From the NCBI GenBank assembly GCA_024641085.1, contig JAHEDT010000013.1:1-60952 (forward strand): a stretch of DNA of 60,952 bases. Reading direction: 5' to 3'. This document shows, piece after piece, positions 7,641 through 16,311 of the stretch; positions within the stretch are counted from its first letter, which is position 1; every line of letters begins with the position of its first letter. A program made the translations under genes and the position numbers. The notes below the pieces were generated by a model. It searched no databases and was not told where the DNA came from. It saw only the letters and a list, made by a program, of their open reading frames with translations. This stretch comes from Geobacteraceae bacterium (GTDB taxonomy: Bacteria > Desulfobacterota > Desulfuromonadia > Desulfuromonadales > BM103).

Positions 7641-8218
7641 GATCTTCCTCCCTTCTTCTTGGTGATAGTTGAGCAACGACTTCGACAGTCTTTCGTGCGA
7701 CTGTTCCAACGACACATCAACGTTAATCCCCAAAATGGCCAAGTGATGCAAATAAATAAAATTCCATAATATAAAACTACGTTTCAAAATAATGTCAAGC
7801 GGCCTTAAGAATTTTTTGAGAATCTCACTTGAGAAGTGTGCGGATTAATTTTATAAATATCTATTATTAAATAAATAAATTATATATAAAAGATTTTCTT
7901 GCACTTTTTAATTTCTGCTACTTACTATTAAATACATGCAGAAACATAAATTGTTTGTTTCACAATACAAAACTTTTTGCCATGATTTCGATATTATTAA
8001 TCTTGGACTCTAGGAGCGGGAGGTCTGTCATTTTCGAGAGATTTTGTGATTTGCTATAAGCTCTCCTCATGCTTTTGTTACTCAGAAATTCAAAAATTAG
8101 GGCGATGCATTAAAAATGCTGTAATCTAAAAAAACCCCCGGACATTGAATCGGGGGCTTTTCGTTTGATGGATGTTAATTTATTTGGGTTACGATGATCA
8201 ACAAGTGCCATTACGTGG
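7641..8218. other. AT-rich intergenic region
   Basis: No supported ORF. 7650-7800 should contain the promoter of the dctP operon, but I could not settle on boxes. It is very AT-rich at 7840-7990. The right part contains the terminator-type repeat at 8119-8165. Confidence 0.5.
8119..8165 (-). terminator. terminator of the dapB-like gene; dispersed repeat copy 3 of 3
   Basis: CCCCCG (8135-8140) and CGGGGG (8151-8156) form the stem. On the minus strand it is followed by a run of eight T, fitting termination after the gene ending at 8219. The plus strand also has CTTTTCG. The left flank CTGTAATCTAA matches copies at 768 and 3014. Confidence 0.75.
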
Positions 8219-9019
8219 CTACAGATCAAGCACAGAATCCAAGCCACGGTGGACACCAATCAGCGTCGAGACCTTGCGGATAGCCAGCAGCGCGCCATCA
8301 ACATAAGGGCGTGCACTGCTTCCTGAATCATGGCGAATTGTCAGTTTTTGATCTTGCATCCCGAAAATGACCTCGGCACTGATCACGTAGCCAGGCAGCC
8401 GAATGGAGTGAACCTGTGACCCCAACAAGGTGGCCCCACGAGCATCCCGCCGGCCTACTGTGCGATCGACCGGGATCGTAGGCTCTGGGCAGCGTATTTT
8501 CGACAATTTAGTCGCTAGTTCACGGGCGGTTCCGCTTGGGGCATCGATTTTATCATCATGCGCGTAGTCAATAATCTCCCACTGCGGAATAAGTTTGGCT
8601 GCCGTTTCGGCAAACTTCTGCAGCAATACGACTGTTAATGCAAAGTTGCCACAAGCAAGGACTCCCCTGTTTTTCTCGCGGGCAAATACATCGATCTCAG
8701 TGAAATCGTCCTCTGTGAGGCCTGAAGTCCCCACCACCACATGTGCGCCTCTGTCGAGCGCAGTCAGAATGTTGGCCTTGGCACTGTCTGGCTTCGTGTA
8801 TTCGACGAAGACGTCACAGGGGCATGTAAGAGCCTCTTCGGCTGAACAATAAATGGGAGTTTCAAGGCTTGGCTCACCGAGCACCTCACCCAGGATCTGC
8901 CCGGCGTGCTGACGCGAAACAGCAGCGACAAGAGTGAGGTCCGGAACCTTCCCGATTGAACGTGAAAGTTCGGACCCGGCCCAACCGGTCGCGCCCGCCA
9001 CACATACTTTGATGGCCAT
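8219..9019 (-). CDS. dapB: dihydrodipicolinate reductase-like protein (variant DapB)
   Basis: 266 residues, the usual DapB length. The N-terminus has the Rossmann motif VAGATGWAGSEL (GxxGxxG), and the catalytic and substrate region reads YAHDDKIDAPSGTARELA. DapB reduces hydroxy-tetrahydrodipicolinate in lysine and diaminopimelate synthesis. Compared with the E. coli region EAHHRHKVDAPSGTA, the Lys and the DAPSGT substrate loop are kept, but the first His of the pair, the proposed acid-base residue, aligns with Ala. The GWAG motif also differs from the usual GRMG. The gene is alone, not in a dapA-dapB-dapL cluster, so it may be a paralogue with an altered substrate. Start supported by AAAAGGTAAGC before ATG. 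Confidence 0.72.
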   Translation of the reverse strand: MAIKVCVAGATGWAGSELSRSIGKVPDLTLVAAVSRQHAGQILGEVLGEPSLETPIYCSAEEALTCPCDVFVEYTKPDSAKANILTALDRGAHVVVGTSGLTEDDFTEIDVFAREKNRGVLACGNFALTVVLLQKFAETAAKLIPQWEIIDYAHDDKIDAPSGTARELATKLSKIRCPEPTIPVDRTVGRRDARGATLLGSQVHSIRLPGYVISAEVIFGMQDQKLTIRHDSGSSARPYVDGALLAIRKVSTLIGVHRGLDSVLDL

Positions 9020-9323
9020 ATTGCTTACCTTTTAATAGCGATTCTGTGATCAATGGTGTCAAGAACCAGTCATTCGCAAGTGTCCTTGGAAGTTATATCA
9101 GATTTCTCTCGCAGGGTTTAATGTCAAATATCAGTAATTCTCGAATCCACCGACATACAGAAAAAAAGCCCCACAGTCAGGAGAGTGACTGTGGGGCAAC
9201 GGGTTCTATGGGTTTTTCTTTAGGAGGGTAGAACATGAAGAAGTATGTTCTGGTTAATATCTTACTGTTTTAGTCAGATATGTCAAGCAGAAAAATATTA
9301 ACGATAAAAAAGCTGCCTGCGCA
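9020..9323. other. intergenic region with terminator and a 12-residue orphan ORF
   Basis: Holds the promoter region of the dapB-like gene (minus), a strong terminator at 9161-9197, and a short plus-strand ORF at 9235-9273 with a strong ribosome site. Nothing else is seen. Confidence 0.6.
9161..9197 (-). terminator. terminator after the aminotransferase gene
   Basis: GCCCCACAGTCA (9168-9179) and TGACTGTGGGGC (9186-9197) form a perfect 12-bp stem with a 6-base loop. On the minus strand a run of seven T follows, so it ends the TAXI-TRAP/aminotransferase operon, 127 bases after the last stop. Confidence 0.8.
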
Positions 9324-10616
9324 CTAACCTTTCACCCAATCGACCATTCTCTCCAACGCCGTGATCACCTTGTCACAGTTGCGATGCATGAATTCCTCGC
9401 CTATGAGCTGGTCGTTCGGCACCTGCTCGGCAGCGGCCAGAGCCCGGGAGCCATCGAAATCGACATAGGCGAGCCGGGCGGTCAACTCATGCTCCGGACG
9501 GCCGAAGCAGGTTCCAGGCAAGATGGCGACTCCGGTCTCCTCGAGCATCCGGGTGCAGAGTTGGGTGCTGCTGGCGATGCCCCGGGCAGAAAGCTGGGCA
9601 CGCAACGGGCTGAAATCGGGAAAAGCGTAAAAACCGCCATCAAGGGGGGCCATGTTCAGGCCGAGCCCCGAGAACATGGTATGGACACGGTTACCAAGCG
9701 CTTTGAGCACCCTGCGCGACTGCCAGAGGTAGCGCTCGATCGTCACTCCGCCGTTGAAGGCGCGCACTGCGGCATACTGGATCGGGGCGCTGGTGGACGT
9801 AAAGGTCTCTGACGCGACCGTCGCCATCCCCTTGACCAGCCATTCAAGCTCCTTCGGTGCCGCAAAGATGCCGAGACGCCAACCGCCGGCGCCGCACCAC
9901 TTGCTCATGCCGCCACTGATGATCGTTCCTTCAGGGTAGTGGCGGGCGATCGAGCGATGGCCACCGTCGAACTGCAGCTCACCATAAATTTCATCGGAGA
10001 GCATGATGATCTTGTACTTGCGGGCAACAGCAGCCAGCGCCTTGAGTTGCTCATCACTGTAACTGTAACCGGTCGGGTTGTTCGGGTAGTTGAGAATGAC
10101 GATGCGCGGCTTGCTCGGGTCGTCGGCGCAGACCCGTTCCAGTTCATCGGCAGTGAGCAGCCATTTGTTCTCGGCGCTGGTCGGCACCCACCGCACATGG
10201 CGGCCGATGATATGTGCCTGGGGAGCGTAGGAGACCCAACTCGGGGTCGGGATAACCAGGTCGCCGTAGTAGACCAGTTGCAGGACGAACATCAACTCCT
10301 TGGAACCGGGGCCAACCAGCACGTGCTGCGGCAGGAAAGCGAGGTTCTGAGTTCTCTGGAAGTAATTGACCACGGCCTGCTGAAGGGCAGGCAGGCCACG
10401 CACCGGCAGATAATCCTTCTGATGTGCGTTGACCTTCAGTTCTTCAACCACGACTTGCGGAACCGGGAACGGCGACTGGCCCAGGCCGAGCTTGTAAACC
10501 TGCTTACCCGCGGCGATCATCTCATTGGACAGTTCATTGATCTGCAACGTCGCCGATAGCGGCAGGCCGCGCACATTGAGGTTGAGGTGCTTTTCGTGAA
10601 TACCGTTGGGGGTCAT
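9324..10616 (-). CDS. class I/II pyridoxal-phosphate aminotransferase
   Basis: 430 residues, fold-type I. The cofactor Lys is in SGGMSKWCGAGGWRLG, NYPNNPTGYSYS carries the conserved Asn, LSDEIYGELQF the Asp/Tyr pair, and the C-terminal part AYVDFDG the region where the substrate-binding Arg usually lies (LARLAYV). The family transfers amino groups between an amino acid and a 2-oxo acid in the cytoplasm. Aspartate or aromatic-type activity is possible but not determined. A SD sequence AAGGAGG sits just before two adjacent ATGs; the second (10616) has the better spacing. It is the last gene of an operon with a TAXI-TRAP transporter and a UspA protein, suggesting that the imported compound is an amino acid or oxo acid. 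Confidence 0.82.
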   Translation of the reverse strand: MTPNGIHEKHLNLNVRGLPLSATLQINELSNEMIAAGKQVYKLGLGQSPFPVPQVVVEELKVNAHQKDYLPVRGLPALQQAVVNYFQRTQNLAFLPQHVLVGPGSKELMFVLQLVYYGDLVIPTPSWVSYAPQAHIIGRHVRWVPTSAENKWLLTADELERVCADDPSKPRIVILNYPNNPTGYSYSDEQLKALAAVARKYKIIMLSDEIYGELQFDGGHRSIARHYPEGTIISGGMSKWCGAGGWRLGIFAAPKELEWLVKGMATVASETFTSTSAPIQYAAVRAFNGGVTIERYLWQSRRVLKALGNRVHTMFSGLGLNMAPLDGGFYAFPDFSPLRAQLSARGIASSTQLCTRMLEETGVAILPGTCFGRPEHELTARLAYVDFDGSRALAAAEQVPNDQLIGEEFMHRNCDKVITALERMVDWVKG

Positions 10617-10726
10617 CATGCCTCCTTGCAGTTAGCCCGGGACCTACCAGGAGCAACGGCGCCCGTTGCAGTGGATGGAACGATTATGTGGGCCGGCACG
10701 GCAGATAGCCGACCACAGCGCAGCCA

Positions 10727-11221
10727 TTAATCATTCCCGTCCAACGGCACGACCAGCATCGGCCGTTGGCTCTTGCGCAGGACCTTTTCGGCGACACTGC
10801 CGAGGAACGCGTACTTGAGCGCCCCCTTGCCATGACTGCCCAACACGATCATGTCCACGTCGAGAGCGTCGGAGTGCTGCAGGATGTGGGCGACCGGGTT
10901 GCCGTAATGGACCTCGATATCGGCGATCCTTTCAGCATCCTCCGGATGATCGATGAGCTCCTCATTGGCGAAACGGTGCAGCCGGCGGCGAATCTCATCC
11001 TTGATTTCCGCTTTGTGTTCAAGCTCTAAACCAGCCAGTTTCTCCTCACCCATCACCGTTGCAACGTAATTCATGGTCGACGAATCCACCTCGGGGAGGA
11101 TGTGCAGCAGGGTGATTTTGGCATTGTAGCGCCTGGCCAGGCTGATGGCGTGCTTGAATGCATGCGCAGAGTTGACCGAGAGATCTGTTGCATACAGGAT
11201 TTTCTTGTACTCCGGAATCAT
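10727..11221 (-). CDS. universal stress protein (UspA family)
   Basis: 164 residues. ILYATDLS at residues 7-14 is the usual beta-1 start, and the C-terminal motif GSHGKGALKYAFLGSVAEKV fits the ATP-binding G-2x-G-9x-G(S/T) pattern. ATG at 11221 follows GAGGAGAACGTC. The gene begins 10 bases after the stop of the fused TRAP permease and precedes the aminotransferase. UspA proteins are repeatedly found inside TRAP operons (TeaD in the ectoine system regulates its transporter), so a nucleotide-dependent role in transporter control is likely here. Confidence 0.88.
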   Translation of the reverse strand: MIPEYKKILYATDLSVNSAHAFKHAISLARRYNAKITLLHILPEVDSSTMNYVATVMGEEKLAGLELEHKAEIKDEIRRRLHRFANEELIDHPEDAERIADIEVHYGNPVAHILQHSDALDVDMIVLGSHGKGALKYAFLGSVAEKVLRKSQRPMLVVPLDGND

Positions 11222-11231
11222 GACGTTCTCC

Positions 11232-13313
11232 TCACGCTGCCGACGGGGCAGCGGTTCTGGTGCGCATCTTCTGCAGCAGGTAGAGGGCGACGAACAGGCC
11301 TGCACCAAGCAGATAGGCGAGATGGTGCTCCTCGACCCCGAGCAGCCCGGCAAAGAAATAAGGGCGGAACATGAAGCCGCAGACCACGAACAGGCCGATC
11401 AGCTCATACCAGCGGTTTCTGATGATGAACCAGTTCTGAGTTGCAGCGGCAAAGGCACAGGTGCCGATACAGGTCATGATGAAGATGAAGATCGCCTCGA
11501 AGAAGTTGTTGATACCGACCAGCAGGATGTCGGTATTGAAGATAAACATAAAAGGCAGTGCCGCGGTACGGATATCGTAAAGGAAGCCCTGCACCCCGGT
11601 CGGGATCGGATCGCTCTTGGCAATGGCCGCTGCCGCGTAGGCTGCCAAACCGACCGGCGGCGTGTCATCGGCGAGGATGCCGAAGTAGAAGCAGTAGAGG
11701 TGTGCGGCGATCAAGGGCACGGCAAAGCCGTTGAGATCGGCCAGGGTCACCAGCGCCGGCGCTGTCAGGCTGGCCATGACGATATAGTTGGCGGTGGTCG
11801 GCAGGCCCATGCCCAGGATCAGGCTGCAGATCGCAACGATACCGAGCATCATGTAGAGGTTGCCCATGCTCAAGGTGTCGATGATATCGGTCACCAGGCC
11901 GCCGAGGCCCATGGTCACAACACCCACGACAATCCCGGCCGCTGCGGTGGCAACACCGACGCTGACCATGTTGCGGGCACCGGCCACCATCCCTTCGTAG
12001 ATGTCGACAATGCCCTTCCAGAACCCCTGGCCGATCGAGGTGTTTTCTTTCCTGGCGCGGACCGCGTGCTGAAATAGCATCAACAGCAGCAGCAGCATGG
12101 TCGCCCGGAAGGCGGCCATATCGGGAGAATGCCGGGGAATGATCAGTTCGTAGAGCAGGAAGAGGATCGGCACCAGGTAGTGAAACCCGTTGAAAAGGAC
12201 CTGGAAAAAAATCGGCAGCTCAGCCTTGGGCAGCCCGCGCATACCCAGCTTGGAGGCCTCGATGTGAGTCAGGAAAAAGAGCGCCACATAAGAGGCGAAA
12301 GCCGGAATCGCCGCAGCCTTGCAGACTTCCAGGTACGGCAGATTGACGTACTCGGCGATAATGAAGGCGGCCGCCCCCATGACCGGCGGCATCAACTGGC
12401 CGTTGGTGGAAACCGCCACCTCGATCGCCGCGGCCTTCTTGGCAGGATAGCCGACCTTTTTCATGAGCGGAATGGTGAAGGTGCCAGTGGTCACGACATT
12501 GGCAATCGAGGATCCGGAGATCAGGCCGGTCAGGCCGGAAGAGAGCACGGCGGCCTTGGCCGGGCCGCCCTTGTAGCGCCCCAGCAGACTCATGGCCAGA
12601 TCGATGAAGAAGCGCCCGGCGCCGGCCTTCTCGAGCAGTGCGCCGAACAGCACGTAGAGAAAGACGATCTTGGCCGACACGTAGATCGGGACGCCGAAAA
12701 TCCCCTCGGTGGTCAACGAGATCTGGCCGATGAAGCGATTGATGCTGACCCCCTTGAAAGCCAGGAAATCGGGCATATAGGGGCCGAAGAACGCATAGAG
12801 CGTAAAGAAGATGCCGATGATCGACAGGGCCGGCCCGACCACGCGGCGCGCGGCCTCCCAGAGGAACAGGATCAGCAGCGTGCCGAGGATCTTGTCGCGG
12901 GCATTAAGCAGACCCACACGACTGGCAATGCCCTCGAAATCGATGACGATATAGAGCGCCAGGAAAGCGGCGAAGAGTGCCAGGACCAGGTCCATGACAG
13001 GGATGCGGTCAGTCGCCGAGAGCCAACGCAGTCCCGGAATGTTGATTGGGCGCTTGAAGGTCGGGAAGGAAACATAGATCAGGAAGAGTGCGAACGCCAG
13101 GTGAATCGAGCGCACATAGGTTGAGTCGAGCAGCAGCCAGCTCGAAAGAGAGAGCTGGAACAGTGACCAGCTCAGGGCCACAATCGGCACCAGGAAGCGT
13201 TGCCAACCCGAGACGTGGCGTAGCCCCATCTCCTCTTCTTCGACCATGCGCCGAGCCTTCTCGAGGCCCTCATCACTTTCATCGACCTGCAGCTTAACTT
13301 GCTCTTTGCTCAT
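11232..13313 (-). CDS. TRAP transporter fused permease, TAXI-associated (DctQ-DctM fusion)
   Basis: 693 residues with about 16-18 hydrophobic segments. The N-terminal part (about 35-210) corresponds to a DctQ-like unit. The rest is DctM-like, with GLISGSSIANVVTTGTFTIP, STNGQLMPPVMGAAAFIIAE, MGLPTTANYIVMASLTAPAL and DDTPPVGLAAYAAAAIAKSD, typical of TAXI-system fused permeases. The cytoplasmic N-terminus (1-35) is acidic. ATG at 13313 follows GAGGAG. It lies between the TAXI binding-protein gene and uspA on one transcript. Substrate unknown; some TAXI systems transport glutamate or other dicarboxylates. Confidence 0.9.
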   Translation of the reverse strand: MSKEQVKLQVDESDEGLEKARRMVEEEEMGLRHVSGWQRFLVPIVALSWSLFQLSLSSWLLLDSTYVRSIHLAFALFLIYVSFPTFKRPINIPGLRWLSATDRIPVMDLVLALFAAFLALYIVIDFEGIASRVGLLNARDKILGTLLILFLWEAARRVVGPALSIIGIFFTLYAFFGPYMPDFLAFKGVSINRFIGQISLTTEGIFGVPIYVSAKIVFLYVLFGALLEKAGAGRFFIDLAMSLLGRYKGGPAKAAVLSSGLTGLISGSSIANVVTTGTFTIPLMKKVGYPAKKAAAIEVAVSTNGQLMPPVMGAAAFIIAEYVNLPYLEVCKAAAIPAFASYVALFFLTHIEASKLGMRGLPKAELPIFFQVLFNGFHYLVPILFLLYELIIPRHSPDMAAFRATMLLLLLMLFQHAVRARKENTSIGQGFWKGIVDIYEGMVAGARNMVSVGVATAAAGIVVGVVTMGLGGLVTDIIDTLSMGNLYMMLGIVAICSLILGMGLPTTANYIVMASLTAPALVTLADLNGFAVPLIAAHLYCFYFGILADDTPPVGLAAYAAAAIAKSDPIPTGVQGFLYDIRTAALPFMFIFNTDILLVGINNFFEAIFIFIMTCIGTCAFAAATQNWFIIRNRWYELIGLFVVCGFMFRPYFFAGLLGVEEHHLAYLLGAGLFVALYLLQKMRTRTAAPSAA

Positions 13314-13355
13314 CGCAGCACTCCTCGACTCTGAAAAAGCTGGAACTCAGAAAGC

Positions 13356-13379
13356 CGGGGGCACGCTGCCGTGCCCCCG
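13356..13379 (-). other. intercistronic stem-loop after the TAXI gene
   Basis: GGGGGCAC (13357-13364) and GTGCCCCC (13371-13378) form an 8-bp stem, extended by one C-G pair, with a 6-base loop. No T-run follows. Similar hairpins follow the binding-protein genes of the other two TRAP systems here. Confidence 0.65.
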
Positions 13380-13392
13380 CTCATATCATGCC

Positions 13393-14364
13393 TTATTTCA
13401 TCAGGCCGACTTCCTTGTAGTACTTCATGGCGCCCGGGTGAATCGGCGCCGACAGACCGGTCAGCATGCTTTCCTTGGTCAGGTGGGCAAAGGCCGGGTG
13501 GAGAGACTTGAACTCGTCGAAGTTTTCGAAAACTTCCTTGGTGATGGCATAGACCACCTCGTCGGCGAGGTCGGCGCTGGTGCAGAAAGTGGCCTTGACG
13601 CCGAAGGTCGGCACGTCAGCGGTATTGGCCACTCCGGCGTACTCGGCGACCGGGATGCTCGCAGCAGCATAGTAGGGAAATTTATCAGTCAGCTTCTTGA
13701 CGATATCGTCGGGAACAGCAACGAAGTTGACCTTGGTCGCACCGGCCACGGCTTCCTTGACCGAGCCGTTCGGGTGACCGACGGTGTAGAAAAACACGTC
13801 GATGCGGCCGTCCTGCAGCATACTGGCGGACTCAGCAGCCTTCATGCCTTCGGCTTTGAGGTCCTTGTCGGGGTCGATCCCGGCTGCGGCCAGCAGGTCC
13901 TCAGCGTTGCCGCGCTGCCCCGAACCTGGGTTGCCGATATTGACCACTTTGCCCTTGAGGTCGGCGACGGTGTTGATGTTCTTGCTGGCGTTGGCAACGA
14001 TGGTCACCGATTCCGGATGAATCGAGAAGACCGCGCGGAGTTTCTTGACCGGCTTGCCTTCCCAGTCGGCCGTACCGTTGTAGGCCTGGTACTGGCGGTC
14101 GGATTGGATCACGCCGAACTCGAGGTCGCCGGCGTCGATGGCGTTGACGTTGAACACCGAGCCGCCGGTCGACTCGACCGTGGCCCGCAGGTTGTATTCC
14201 TTGCGCTTTTTGTTGACCATTTTGGCGATCGCGCCGCCGGTCGGGTAGTAGACACCGGTAACGCCACCGGTACCGATAGTCACATACTGGGTCGCCGCCA
14301 GGAGGTCGCCGGCGCCGAACACCACGACTGCTGCTGTCAGAATCAAGATGCTGAATTTCTTCAT
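13393..14364 (-). CDS. TAXI family TRAP transporter solute-binding protein
   Basis: 323 residues. Signal peptide 1-23 (ends DLLAA). The mature part has the TAXI signatures YVTIGTGGVTGVYYPTGGAI, VESTGGSVFNVNAIDAGDLE, FGVIQSDRQYQAYNG and VVNIGNPGSGQRGNAEDLL. This periplasmic receptor delivers ligand to the fused permease encoded downstream. ATG at 14364 follows AAAAAGGAGAAAC. It is the first gene of the operon TAXI-permease-uspA-aminotransferase, which spans 14364 down to 9324. Confidence 0.92.
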   Translation of the reverse strand: MKKFSILILTAAVVVFGAGDLLAATQYVTIGTGGVTGVYYPTGGAIAKMVNKKRKEYNLRATVESTGGSVFNVNAIDAGDLEFGVIQSDRQYQAYNGTADWEGKPVKKLRAVFSIHPESVTIVANASKNINTVADLKGKVVNIGNPGSGQRGNAEDLLAAAGIDPDKDLKAEGMKAAESASMLQDGRIDVFFYTVGHPNGSVKEAVAGATKVNFVAVPDDIVKKLTDKFPYYAAASIPVAEYAGVANTADVPTFGVKATFCTSADLADEVVYAITKEVFENFDEFKSLHPAFAHLTKESMLTGLSAPIHPGAMKYYKEVGLMK

Positions 14365-14692
14365 TTCTGTTTCTCCTTTTTATTGAAGGTTTCAGGATAA
14401 TCCTTGCCTGAAGCAAGGTGCTGAACATTGTAAAACTGCTGAATGGTTGGGATATCCGGAAACGGAATCACACACCAGGCATAGCATGTAACAGTAGGGC
14501 AAGGACCGTACCATGCCGGCCTGGAAAATTCAAGCCATTGAAAAGATTAACATTATTTTTTACAAATGCCAGCTTTGGGAGGGAAAAAGTGTCATAACCA
14601 GGGTTACAAATAATCGTGGAAAGTGCTTTTTATAAGAATATCAGCTAACTGAGCCGCCATGAGCGGGATACGCAACTTCGCCGCCAGGCGGT
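14365..14692. other. intergenic region upstream of the TAXI operon
   Basis: Both flanking genes are on the minus strand, so this holds the promoter of the TAXI operon and the end of the LOG-family transcript. AT-rich at 14530-14650. No ORF or clear terminator was identified. Confidence 0.45.
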
Positions 14693-15721
14693 TCAAAATG
14701 AATTCAGCCGCCGCAGGAAGGCCTTGAGCAAACCGTAGTTCCGCTTGTTGAAGCGGAACACCAGACGCGGCAGATCGAGCAGATCCGGCTGGTCCTGTTC
14801 TTCCGGCAGGGCGCTGGTCAGGGCGAGATGACTGCCTGTCTGGAGAATTTCACTGAATTCCTCTTCAAGGGTCACCAGGTCCTCAGCATGCAAGGGCTTG
14901 TTCAGACGAATGACCAGGGTTGGCCCAACCCATCGGCTGGAGTGGTAGACCCGGTAGAAGTCATGGATGATCTGTGCGGCCTCGAAGGGATCGCGGGTTA
15001 TGGTGAAAAGGCTGAAGTCCTCACCTGAGATCAGGCCGCGCTTGAGCATGACGTTCTTCATGTAGTCGAGCCAGGGTTCCCAGTAACTGCCATCGTCGTC
15101 GTCAATTAAAACCAGTGGGATCGGCTGGTTTTTCCCGGTCTGCACCAGGGTCAGGGTTTCCATCGCCTCGTCCATTGTGCCGAAACCTCCGGGGAACAGG
15201 GCAACGGCATCCGCCTCTTTGAGGAAGGCTACTTTGCGGTTGAAAAAGTACCGGTAGGTAATGGAATGGCCACTGTTCTCCATGACCGGGTTGGTCTCCT
15301 GCTCAAAGGGGAGGCGGATATTTACGGCAAAGGAGTTCTCGGCACCGGCCCCCTCGTTGCCGGCCTGCATGATGCCAGGGCCGCCACCGGTGATCACCAT
15401 GTAGCCGAGCCGCACCAGCTGGCGGGAGAAGGTGATGCACTTCTGGTAAATTGCCTCGCTCGGTTCGGTCCGCGCCGAACCGAAGATCGTCACCTTTTTG
15501 CGGTGGCGATAAGGGCCGAACATCTTGCTGGTGTAGCGCATTTCCTTCATGGTTGCGCGCAGCATCTTCAGATCGGCGAGATAATCGTTTTCCTGGCCGG
15601 TCTTCAGAGCACTGAGCACCATCTCGCGGATGATTTCCGGATGGTGGACCTCGGCCATCGCCAGGAGTTCATCGATCAACTCGTCGAGGGGACCGTTGGT
15701 CTTTTTAAAGCTGATGTCCAT
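14693..15721 (-). CDS. LOG-family (TIGR00730-like) Rossmann-fold protein
   Basis: 342 residues. The central domain (about 75-255) has VTIFGSARTEPSEAIYQ, VITGGGPGIMQAGNEGA and PGGFGTMDEAMETLTLVQTG. The last contains the PGGxGTxxE signature of LOG phosphoribohydrolases (cytokinin riboside monophosphate hydrolases; related proteins bind or split nucleotide monophosphates). The N-terminal 70 residues and C-terminal 85 residues are extra compared with minimal LOG proteins (about 190 residues). The start follows AGAGGG. It probably shares a transcript with the cysteine-cluster gene just upstream (30-base gap). The real substrate is not shown by the sequence. Confidence 0.85.
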   Translation of the reverse strand: MDISFKKTNGPLDELIDELLAMAEVHHPEIIREMVLSALKTGQENDYLADLKMLRATMKEMRYTSKMFGPYRHRKKVTIFGSARTEPSEAIYQKCITFSRQLVRLGYMVITGGGPGIMQAGNEGAGAENSFAVNIRLPFEQETNPVMENSGHSITYRYFFNRKVAFLKEADAVALFPGGFGTMDEAMETLTLVQTGKNQPIPLVLIDDDDGSYWEPWLDYMKNVMLKRGLISGEDFSLFTITRDPFEAAQIIHDFYRVYHSSRWVGPTLVIRLNKPLHAEDLVTLEEEFSEILQTGSHLALTSALPEEQDQPDLLDLPRLVFRFNKRNYGLLKAFLRRLNSF

Positions 15722-15750
15722 AACAAAACCCTCTTAAGTGGTGATAGAAG

Positions 15751-16311
15751 TTATTTTAACACGTCTTGATCCGGTGAGGACAGCAAATGCCCTCCGCGGG
15801 CACGCTCCAGGGCAATCCAGAGGCCGCGCAGGCTCGCGACCGGATAGCGCTCTGCAACACGCTGGTACGCTTGGCGCAGCTGGCGGTCGAGGCGGCGCAA
15901 ATGCTCGCGCTCACCGTGGTCGAGTCGCTCCTCAAGGGTTTCACAGAAGAAAGTAATGCAGTTGTAGGGCCGCCGGGTGACCGGCAGGCGGCAGCCCTTT
16001 TCTGAGAGAAACGGGCAGGTGCTGCTGAAATCGGGCGCAGGAGGGATTTCGTCGGCCAGCAGATAGGCCAGCAGGTTGGTCAGGGTGAGATGATGTCGGC
16101 CGCAGCCGCAGCAGGTGTCAACGCAGGCAGCGCAGGTCGCCGGGCCTCCGGACGAACGGAACAAAGCGTCCAGGTCCGCCTGGAGCGCTCCGACCTCCGC
16201 AACCTGGCGCACGAGCCAGAGCCGTGCACCATCCTCAAGAGTGGACAGTTCGCTGTGCAACGCGGTCAGCAGCACATGCCAGTCAACAGGTGCAGGGGTC
16301 TGATCAGTCAT
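15751..16311 (-). CDS. cysteine-cluster protein (YkgJ-like)
   Basis: 186 residues. Two cysteine clusters are visible: CAACVDTCCGCGRHH (about residues 60-74) and CPFLSEKGCRLPVTRRPYNC followed by ITFFC (about 97-121). A C..C...CC.C...C......C..........C pattern of this sort is typical of YkgJ-type putative metal or Fe-S binding proteins. The rest is helical and charged. The start is uncertain: ATG at 16311 lacks a good ribosome site, and a GTG at 16362 would add 17 residues. It is immediately upstream of the LOG-family gene. The function of the family is not established. Confidence 0.65.
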   Translation of the reverse strand: MTDQTPAPVDWHVLLTALHSELSTLEDGARLWLVRQVAEVGALQADLDALFRSSGGPATCAACVDTCCGCGRHHLTLTNLLAYLLADEIPPAPDFSSTCPFLSEKGCRLPVTRRPYNCITFFCETLEERLDHGEREHLRRLDRQLRQAYQRVAERYPVASLRGLWIALERARGGHLLSSPDQDVLK

